Below, in pieces: positions 17,554-24,340 of a stretch of DNA of 32,691 nt. How positions within the stretch are numbered: position 1 is the first letter of the stretch; the number at the start of each line of letters is the position of its first letter. The notes under the pieces are model-generated. The model made no database searches and was not told where the DNA came from. It saw only the letters and a list, made by a program, of their open reading frames with translations. This stretch comes from Betaproteobacteria bacterium. GTDB lineage: Bacteria; Pseudomonadota; Gammaproteobacteria; Burkholderiales; JACQAP01. The stretch lies in assembly GCA_025351455.1 (NCBI GenBank), contig JANXVW010000151.1:1-32691 (forward strand). The letters run 5' to 3'. Made by a program: the position numbers and the translations under genes.

Positions 17554-18984
17554 TCAGGGCCGGACCGGATTGTCGCCCCAATAGACCGGTGTCGCGTATT
17601 TTCGCGGCTTGTGCAGGTCGTCGAGGTAAAGGGAGGGCGCCATTTCCCAGGCCAGTTCATTGAACCGGACAAGCATTTCCTGGACACGCTGCGGCTCGCG
17701 TCCGGCGTGGTTGTCCTCTTCCGACGGATCGTCCTGCACGTTGTAGAGCTCATAGCGCACCGGCAGGCGCGAATAGGCGATGAGTTTCCAGTTCTCGATC
17801 ATCAGCGCGCCGCGGAAATCCTCCATTCCCAGCAACATTTCCTTGCGCCGGCTGAGTTTCGCTCCCGTGATCGTCGGCCACTGATCGACCCCGTCCACGG
17901 GCTTGGCTTGTTCCAGGCTGGCGCCGGCGAGGCCGAGCAGGGTAGGGTACATGTCGGTCACGTGAATGCGCTCCGACACTACGCCAGCAGGTATTTTTCC
18001 CGGCCATGACGCAAACGCCACCACGCGCAGACCGCCTTCGTACAGGCTTCCCTTGCCCTCGCGATAGGGGCCATTGTCGGAGCATGCCTTTTGCACGTCG
18101 CCGTCGCCGGTCGGAAACCTGGTCGGCAGCGCGCCGCCGTTGTCGCTGTGGAAAACAATCAGCGTCTCTTCCGCCATGCCCCTCTTGCCGATTGCGGCGA
18201 TGACCATGCCGACCGCGTCATCCAGGGCAGTGACCATGGCCGCATAAGTCCGGCGCTGTTCGTCGCGGACGTCCTTGTACACGTCGAGATATTCCTTCGT
18301 CGCCCGCAGCGGCGCCTGCGGCGCGTTAAATGAAAGTAAGAGGAATAACGGCCGCGCGTTGTCGTGCTTCTCGATGATCCGCGCGGCTTCCTTGCCGATC
18401 AGCGTGGTGCAGTAGCCTTCTTCCCTGAGCGGGCGCTCGTCGCGATGCCAGTCCGGCTCATTCGCCTGATTGATCTTGCGCAGGCAATCGACATCGCCGT
18501 TGAAACTGCCGTAAAAACTGTCAAAGCCCCGCCGCGTCGGCAGGTATTCTCTCCTGTAATGGCCGAGCTGCCATTTGCCCAGCATTACGGTGCGATAGCC
18601 CGCTTCCTTCAATGCTTCCGGCAGCAGGCGCTCGCCGATCGGCAGGCCGTACTGGCTCCACGGAAGGATGGACAGGGTCTGTAAGCCGTAGCGCATCGGA
18701 TAACGCCCGGTCAGCAAGGCAGCGCGCGCGGATGTGGAATACGGCTCGGAATAGAACTTTTCCAGGCGCGCACCATGTTGTGCGAGTCCGTCGAGATTGG
18801 GCGTCCGGATCTTGCTCCCGTGGAATCCGACGTCTTTCCAGCCCAGGTCGTCGGCAAGGATGTAGACGATGTTCGGCTGGTCCGCGGCACCGGCAGCGCC
18901 TGTCTTGCAAATCAGGGCCAGGGTGGTGCCGAGGGTTAAGGTGCCGCTAAGCAACGCCACTGCGAGTCGCGGGACGACCCTCAT
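17554..18984 (-). CDS. Exported arylsulfatase-B-like protein with altered active site
   Basis: The 476-residue protein has a signal peptide (residues 1-34, likely cut after GAAGA) and an alkaline-phosphatase-superfamily sulfatase fold closest, from memory, to arylsulfatase B. Conserved features are ILADDLGWKDVG (metal Asp45, Asp46), LLTGRYPMRYGLQ, LPTRRGFDSFYG, HSDNGG (Asp281, Asn282) and GKGSLYEGG (Lys311). The formylglycine motif CxPxR is replaced by Ser83-Thr-Ser-Ala-Arg87. The catalytic His of KWHLG is Gln139, and the substrate-side His aligns with Gln223. Metal ligands are kept but the nucleophile Cys, the motif Pro and two His are lost, so normal sulfatase activity is doubtful. No sulfatase-maturing enzyme is nearby. 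It is divergent from the MoxR/VWA cluster with 88 bases between. Confidence 0.85.
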   Translation of the reverse strand: MRVVPRLAVALLSGTLTLGTTLALICKTGAAGAADQPNIVYILADDLGWKDVGFHGSKIRTPNLDGLAQHGARLEKFYSEPYSTSARAALLTGRYPMRYGLQTLSILPWSQYGLPIGERLLPEALKEAGYRTVMLGKWQLGHYRREYLPTRRGFDSFYGSFNGDVDCLRKINQANEPDWHRDERPLREEGYCTTLIGKEAARIIEKHDNARPLFLLLSFNAPQAPLRATKEYLDVYKDVRDEQRRTYAAMVTALDDAVGMVIAAIGKRGMAEETLIVFHSDNGGALPTRFPTGDGDVQKACSDNGPYREGKGSLYEGGLRVVAFASWPGKIPAGVVSERIHVTDMYPTLLGLAGASLEQAKPVDGVDQWPTITGAKLSRRKEMLLGMEDFRGALMIENWKLIAYSRLPVRYELYNVQDDPSEEDNHAGREPQRVQEMLVRFNELAWEMAPSLYLDDLHKPRKYATPVYWGDNPVRP

Positions 18985-19027
18985 ACAATTCCTCCGTCGG
19001 TTGCGCGGATGTTACCCGAGAATGCGC

Positions 19028-19062
19028 CGCCGGCGCTTTGCCGGCGCGCGCTGCGTTACAAT
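19028..19062 (+). promoter_or_regulatory. Possible promoter/operator before the MoxR-VWA cluster
   Basis: A 7-base GC-rich inverted repeat (CGCCGGC at 19028-19034, GCCGGCG at 19040-19046) lies just upstream of a TACAAT -10 candidate at 19057-19062, eleven bases before the first start codon. The -35 is poor. It sits in the divergent gap with the sulfatase-like gene, so it could be a binding site for a regulator of either side. Confidence 0.3.
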
Positions 19063-19072
19063 CGAACGAGTC

Positions 19073-20635
19073 ATGAAAGAGCGTGAAATCATCAACGGCG
19101 TGCTGCGCGACTTGGGCCGCCGCCTGTGGATTGCCCGGGCGATCCGGGAAGCCGCATTTGTTACCTGCGTCGTTCTGTTCTGCCTCGTGTGCTATCAGTT
19201 GGTCGAACCCTCGGTCATATCCGCCATACCGTCGGCCCGAACCGCAATGCACGCCATATTGCTGGCTGCATTCGCCGCCGTTGCCGTTGAGGTTGCAAGG
19301 CGAAACGCGCGCAGGATTCCCTCCGGTCAAGCTGCCGCTCATGCCGATGCGCGCGCGCACCTCAAGGACGAACTGAAATCGGCGCACTGGTTTCTGTCGG
19401 AGGATCCGCTTTCGCCGTTCGCCGAACTTCAGGTCCGGCGCGCGGCGGTGACGGCCGCCGGACTCGATCTCGCCGCGGTTGCGCCGCGCACGCTGCCTTG
19501 CAACGCTTGGTTGGCCGCCGGCCTGGGACCCGCGCTCGCGGCGCTGATCTGGATGACGCCGCAGTTGTCGCGCCCGTGGGAGGCCGGCCGCGAAGGAGTT
19601 CCAGCGGAGCGCCGGGAGATTACCGACCTGCGCTCACTGCTCGCGGACGCGCCACCGGACGCAGAAATCGGGAAGCTCGACCGGGCCCTGAGCAAACTGC
19701 AGAAAACCGGCGCCACCCTTGAAGAGAAAATGCGCGCCCTCGCCGAGGCCCGCGATGCGATCGACCAGGCGAACATGGACGCATCCGCGGCACGCGAAGA
19801 AATGGCGAAACTCGCCGGATCGCTGAAGGTCGATGCGAAATTCGAATCGGTCGTGCAGGCGATGAACGAAGGCCGCATGGATGAGGCGGTGGCGCTTTTG
19901 CACAAGCTCAAGGCCGACGCCGCTTCCGTCACGCCGCAAGACCAGGCCAGCGAGCCGGTTAGCAAGGATGGCAATCAGGAAAATGACGGCAACCCGGCCG
20001 TGGAAAGTACCGGTCGGAACCTGGCCGGCAAGAACGCCGCCATCAACCAGGATGCGCTCAATCGGGTGATCAAGACCCTGGAGCAGGCAAGCGAGCGCAT
20101 CGAGGTGCAGAACCGGGTCAACAATGTCAAACGGCACATGGACAATCTCGTCGCCACGAACCAGCGCAGTCAGCTCACCGCAAGCCAGTTCGATAATCGC
20201 ACCAATCCCCCGAACTCCACGCCGGCGCCGGCGACCGGCAATGCCGATGTTCGCGGCGGTACGTTGTTCAGGCAGGCGGCGGTTGCGCGCGAGGAGGCGG
20301 ACACCGCACGCGAAGGCAGTCAGACCGGCGATGCTTCTGGCGATTCGGTGGCGCTGCCATTGGAAGGTGCGGCGACACGTCGGCTCGATGCGCAATTGAA
20401 GCTCGAAACCATTGCACAAAAATACGACGCGGGCGATCAGGCTCAGGGCAAGGGAGACGCTGGCTGGTTCTATTCCGCCAGCCGCGAGCAGAAATCGATT
20501 CTGCACGCCGAGGACGTGCGCGCTCTCGCCGGCTATGACCGTGAAGCTGCGGCGGATCATGACCGCGTGCCGGTACGGCAAAAAACCATCGTCAAGAATT
20601 ATTTCCTGAACCTGCACGAAAGCGAGAAAAAATGA
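19073..20635 (+). CDS. Membrane-anchored coiled-coil protein, first gene of MoxR/VWA cluster (DUF4175-like N-terminus)
   Basis: The 520-residue protein has hydrophobic helices at about residues 27-43, 57-74 and 145-161. Long charged helical stretches likely to form coiled coils follow (185-330), then a low-complexity Gln/Asn/Pro-rich linker around residues 285-420 and a helical end. The HLKDELKSAHWFLSEDPLSPFAELQVRRA stretch between helices 2 and 3 recalls the N-terminal part of DUF4175-type proteins, a loose resemblance from memory. The enzymatic role is unknown; a scaffold or inner-membrane partner of the MoxR ATPase is inferred from position only. ATG 19073 is preferred over the open frame back to 18869, which overlaps the divergent gene's signal peptide. 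Its stop overlaps the moxR ATG by four bases. Confidence 0.78.
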   Translation: MKEREIINGVLRDLGRRLWIARAIREAAFVTCVVLFCLVCYQLVEPSVISAIPSARTAMHAILLAAFAAVAVEVARRNARRIPSGQAAAHADARAHLKDELKSAHWFLSEDPLSPFAELQVRRAAVTAAGLDLAAVAPRTLPCNAWLAAGLGPALAALIWMTPQLSRPWEAGREGVPAERREITDLRSLLADAPPDAEIGKLDRALSKLQKTGATLEEKMRALAEARDAIDQANMDASAAREEMAKLAGSLKVDAKFESVVQAMNEGRMDEAVALLHKLKADAASVTPQDQASEPVSKDGNQENDGNPAVESTGRNLAGKNAAINQDALNRVIKTLEQASERIEVQNRVNNVKRHMDNLVATNQRSQLTASQFDNRTNPPNSTPAPATGNADVRGGTLFRQAAVAREEADTAREGSQTGDASGDSVALPLEGAATRRLDAQLKLETIAQKYDAGDQAQGKGDAGWFYSASREQKSILHAEDVRALAGYDREAAADHDRVPVRQKTIVKNYFLNLHESEKK

Positions 20636-21630
20636 GCACCGTGGTCATCGACCGGGAAATCCAGGACTTCCGTGAACAATTCCTGCTGGTGCGCGACGAA
20701 ATTGCGCGCGTGATCGTCGGTAACGAGGAAATCATTGCCGGCGTCATGACCTGTCTGCTGGCGCGGGGCCACGTGCTGCTCGAAGGCATTCCCGGCGTGG
20801 GCAAGACCAAGCTGGTACAGACCATGGCCGATGTCCTGCATCTGAAATTCTCGCGCATTCAGTTCACGCCCGACCTGATGCCCGGCGACATCATCGGCAC
20901 CACCATCGTCCGCGAGGATGATTCCGGGCGCAAATCGTTCGAGTTCCAGCGCGGGCCGATATTCGCCAACATGGTGTTGGCCGACGAAATCAACCGCGCC
21001 ACGCCGAAAACGCAATCGGCACTGCTGGAAGCAATGCAGGAAAACAGCGTGTCCGCTGCGGGTCGCACGCATGTGCTGGACCAGCCGTTCTTCGTCCTTG
21101 CCACGCAGAACCCGATCGAAATGGAAGGTACGTATCCATTGCCCGAGGCGCAGATGGACCGATTCTTTTTCAAGCTCAAGCTCGATTTCCCCGACGTCCA
21201 ACAGTTACACCTGATCATCGACCGCACCACTCGCCAGGCGGAGCCTTCCGTGAAACGGGTGCTGGAGCATGGCCAGATCCTGCAGATGCGCGAAACCGCG
21301 CGCGCGATCCCGGTTGCGCGTCCGGTGCAGGAATATGCGATCAAGGTGACCCTGGCCACGCATCCGGAGTCGGACCAGGCGCACGAGTTGACGAAAAAAT
21401 ACGTGCGCTTCGGCTCCAGTCCGCGCGGCACCCAGGCGCTGATCCTCGGCGCAAAGGTGCATGCGTTGATGAACGAACGGGTTTATGTGTCGGGAGAAGA
21501 CATCCGTGCAGTGGCCTTGCCGGCGTTGCGTCATCGCGTGTTGCTTAACTTCGAAGCGGAGGCACAGCGCATGGATGCCGATGCGATCCTTGCGCGCATC
21601 CTGGAATGGGTGCCGCATCCCGGCGAATAA
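20632..21630 (+). CDS. MoxR-family AAA+ ATPase
   Basis: The 332-residue cytosolic ATPase has Walker A GIPGVGKTK (Lys60), Walker B MVLADEINR (about residues 114-122), the MoxR stretch PGDIIGTT before it, sensor 1 in VLATQNPIEMEGTYPLPEAQMDRF and the sensor 2 region SSPRGTQAL. MoxR proteins act as chaperone-like ATPases that insert metals or assemble partners, often with VWA proteins encoded beside them. The ATG overlaps the previous stop (ATGA), and the DUF58 gene follows after 35 bases. This supports a single operon of five genes. Confidence 0.95.
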   Translation: MSTVVIDREIQDFREQFLLVRDEIARVIVGNEEIIAGVMTCLLARGHVLLEGIPGVGKTKLVQTMADVLHLKFSRIQFTPDLMPGDIIGTTIVREDDSGRKSFEFQRGPIFANMVLADEINRATPKTQSALLEAMQENSVSAAGRTHVLDQPFFVLATQNPIEMEGTYPLPEAQMDRFFFKLKLDFPDVQQLHLIIDRTTRQAEPSVKRVLEHGQILQMRETARAIPVARPVQEYAIKVTLATHPESDQAHELTKKYVRFGSSPRGTQALILGAKVHALMNERVYVSGEDIRAVALPALRHRVLLNFEAEAQRMDADAILARILEWVPHPGE

Positions 21631-21665
21631 CGAATCCAGGCTGCGCGGCCGCATCGAGGACCTCC

Positions 21666-22553
21666 ATGGCTCAGGACAACGTGCTGTTTAGCGAAGAGTT
21701 CCTTCGCCAGATCGAGCATCTGACCATGCTCACGCGAGGCCCTGTCGCCGGCCATCTGCGCGGGCATCATCGTTCACGCCGTACCGGGTCGGGCATGATC
21801 TTTACGGATTACCGGCCTTACTCCCCGGGCGACGACACGCGCAACCTCGACTGGGGAACCTATCTCAGGCTCGATCGCCTGATCCTGCGGCTGTTCGAGG
21901 AAGAGGCCGACCTGCCCATTTATATATTTGTCGACGTCAGCCGCTCGATGGAATTCGGCACCCCGTCGAAATTCGATTTTGCGCGCAGGTTTGCGGCGGC
22001 GATCGCCTATATCGGCCTGATCAATCACGATCGCGTGAGCCTGGTCGCGTTTTCTGACGGTGTGGTCGAGGAAATGCCGGCGCGCCGCGGCAAGAGCCAG
22101 GTCTGGAGATCCCTGCATTTTCTCGAACGCCTGCGCGCCGCCGGCGGCACCAGCCTGCAAACTGCCTTTCGCGGTTTTTTCGGCGCGCGTCGTACGCGTG
22201 GCCTGGTCGTGCTGATTTCCGATTTCCTGGACCGCGAGGGTTTTGAGCGCAGCTTCCAGGTCATTCGCGAATACCGTCACGACGTTTTCGCCATTCACGT
22301 GAGCAGCCCGGAAGAAGTGGAACCGGCGCTGGCCGACGAAGTGCTCCTGGTGGATTCCGAACTGGGACATGCCACGCGCACACGGGTAACGCCCGACCTC
22401 ATCAAGGCCTATCGCGAGACCTTCCTGAACTATTGCGCGGAAATCGAGGGCTTCTGCCGCAGCCACGGCTGGGGCTACCTGCGCGCTTCGACGCAGAGCC
22501 CACTTGAGAAATTGGTGCTCAAGGCGTTGCGCGACGAAGGCCTGTTGCGATGA
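21666..22553 (+). CDS. DUF58 domain protein
   Basis: The 295-residue protein has the DUF58 core: FTDYRPYSPGDDTRNLDW near residue 40 (the usual R.Y.pGDd.R.idW motif) and a VWA-like fold with FVDVSRSMEFG (DxSxS metal site) near residue 80. SLVAFSD, GGTSLQTAF and VVLISDFLDREGF follow. DUF58 proteins accompany MoxR ATPases and VWA proteins and are thought to be adaptors. GAGGA at 21656-21660 is a strong ribosome site, so ATG 21666 is chosen over the in-frame 21606 inside moxR. The stop overlaps the next ATG by four bases. Confidence 0.93.
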   Translation: MAQDNVLFSEEFLRQIEHLTMLTRGPVAGHLRGHHRSRRTGSGMIFTDYRPYSPGDDTRNLDWGTYLRLDRLILRLFEEEADLPIYIFVDVSRSMEFGTPSKFDFARRFAAAIAYIGLINHDRVSLVAFSDGVVEEMPARRGKSQVWRSLHFLERLRAAGGTSLQTAFRGFFGARRTRGLVVLISDFLDREGFERSFQVIREYRHDVFAIHVSSPEEVEPALADEVLLVDSELGHATRTRVTPDLIKAYRETFLNYCAEIEGFCRSHGWGYLRASTQSPLEKLVLKALRDEGLLR

Positions 22554-24340
22554 GCGTGCAGGCACTGCCGCCTTACCTGGCACTTGCCCTGATTGCTGTC
22601 GCGGCCATCGTCGCACTGCTGTACTGGCTCAAGCCGCCGCCGCGCACGATCGTCGTTGCCTCCAGCCTGGTCTGGGATCGCGTGTTGCGCGAGAGCCATC
22701 CGAGTCCGGACCGGCTGCGCTGGTGGCTGTCCCTCTTGCTGGCTACCTTGATTGCCGCCATGATTGTCAGCGCGGTGCTCCCGCCAAGTGCGGCAACGCC
22801 GGGTGCAGCCGGATCGACACTCATCATCGTGCTCGACAATTCGCCGACCATGGCGACGCGAACCACCGATGGCGCTACGCGCTGGGATCATGCGGTGGCC
22901 AGGGCGCGGGCCTTGATGGAATCGCGTGCGGTCGGAACCCAGGTCTGGCTGGCGGATTCCATGCGGCGTGTCGCCACGCCGGCCTTTCGGAACCGCGACG
23001 ACGCGCTGGCGCAACTGGCGAGTTTGCAAGTCTCGTATGGATTGGCGCCGGCGCTGCCGTTCCCCGAACAATTCGCGGCCATCGAAGCGATTGTGATCAC
23101 CGATGGCGTGTCGCTCGGCCCGGTTCCTGCGCATGTGAGACTGGAGTCCGTTTTCGAGTCGGTGGAAAACGCCGGCATCACCGCCTTCGAAGTGCGCGCG
23201 CTGCCAGCCGATCCGCGCCGCTACCTGGCCTATGTCGAATTGTTCAACGCCAGCGGTGTCGAAAAGCGCATCGAACTGACGGTCGTCGGCGTCGGAGGCA
23301 AGCGCATCAGCCGGGTAGTGTCCGTCGCACCCAACAGTCCGCGCAACGAGATGGTCGACATTTCGGACTTCGGCGGCGGACCGGTGCGGGCATCGATCGC
23401 GATGCCCGGCGACGGCTTCGCAATAGACGACGTTGCTTACTCCATCTTGCCGGCGCACCGTGTAATGCGCGTGGCGCTGGTGACGGACGGCAATGCCTTC
23501 CTGGAAAAATCCCTGCAGGTCCAGCCGCGCGTGAACATGACGGTCATTGCGCCCGCGCGTTACGCCGACGACCGGAACTACGACGCGATCGTGTTCGACC
23601 GCTTTGCGCCCAAGGCCCGTCCCCATGTCCCCGCGTTGCTATTCCGCCCGTCGCGCGCGGAATGGTTGCCGCCGCGGCATAAGGAGATCGCCAACGTATC
23701 CGCCACATCCTGGAATACGGTGCATCCCCTTCTGGAGAATATTTCGCTGCTCGACCTGAGCGTCGATCGTGCGGCTGTCGCCGACTTGCGGGGACGCACA
23801 CAAGATGCTGAGGCCGTGCTGGCGAGCCGCCCGGGCGGCGAGCCGTTGATCGTGGCCCATGAGGGCGGGGTACGCTGGGTTTCGTTTGCCTTTGCATTGG
23901 ACGATTCGAATTTCGCGCTGCACGCCGGCTTTCCGATATTTCTGAACAACGCACTTAACTGGATGTGGGGCGAGCAGGCGCACATCAAGCGCGGACTGGG
24001 CGTCGTCGAAGTTCCGGTGTCCGACGCGCGCGTGATGACGGCCGATGGAACGGAATTGCCTACGCACTCCACCGGTGGCGGCAGTCTCTTCGAAGTTGAT
24101 GTCCCCGGCCTGTTCACGGTCGTGTCGGCTCACCAACGCCTGCGGCTTGCGGTGAATTTGTTGGATCGCCGCATTTCAGACGTGAACAATTCCCGGCTGG
24201 CGCAGGTCAAGCCCGACCCAGAGGCGCTGATTGCCGCGAAGCGGTCGTTTGCGTTTGACCCATGGTTCGCGCTGTTGCTTGCTGCTGCGCTGTTGCTGTT
24301 GTTCGAGTGGTGGAGCTGGAACCGGCGGATGACGGTATGA
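22550..24340 (+). CDS. BatA-like VWA membrane protein
   Basis: The 596-residue protein has N-terminal helices at about 8-26 and 58-78 (the BatA-type aerotolerance-regulator N-terminal arrangement). A VWA-like domain follows with an imperfect metal site Asp96-Asn-Ser98-Pro-Thr100 (DxSxT), then TDGVSLGP near residue 180. Mixed beta-rich regions precede a C-terminal helix (about 572-590) with a short basic cytoplasmic end. The topology suggests the large domain faces the periplasm and is held at both ends, as in BatA. The start overlaps the DUF58 stop (ATGA), and its own stop overlaps the next ATG in the same way. Exact partner or substrate is unknown. Confidence 0.85.
   Translation: MSVQALPPYLALALIAVAAIVALLYWLKPPPRTIVVASSLVWDRVLRESHPSPDRLRWWLSLLLATLIAAMIVSAVLPPSAATPGAAGSTLIIVLDNSPTMATRTTDGATRWDHAVARARALMESRAVGTQVWLADSMRRVATPAFRNRDDALAQLASLQVSYGLAPALPFPEQFAAIEAIVITDGVSLGPVPAHVRLESVFESVENAGITAFEVRALPADPRRYLAYVELFNASGVEKRIELTVVGVGGKRISRVVSVAPNSPRNEMVDISDFGGGPVRASIAMPGDGFAIDDVAYSILPAHRVMRVALVTDGNAFLEKSLQVQPRVNMTVIAPARYADDRNYDAIVFDRFAPKARPHVPALLFRPSRAEWLPPRHKEIANVSATSWNTVHPLLENISLLDLSVDRAAVADLRGRTQDAEAVLASRPGGEPLIVAHEGGVRWVSFAFALDDSNFALHAGFPIFLNNALNWMWGEQAHIKRGLGVVEVPVSDARVMTADGTELPTHSTGGGSLFEVDVPGLFTVVSAHQRLRLAVNLLDRRISDVNNSRLAQVKPDPEALIAAKRSFAFDPWFALLLAAALLLLFEWWSWNRRMTV

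Noticed and set aside
19634-20617. 327-codon frame opposite the coiled-coil membrane protein
   Set aside because: The sense frame has membrane helices and a coupled junction to moxR; the antisense frame shows no domain.
22475-23626. 383-codon frame opposite the BatA-like VWA gene
   Set aside because: Arg/His-rich antisense translation without domains; the sense frame has helices, VWA motif and coupled start/stop.
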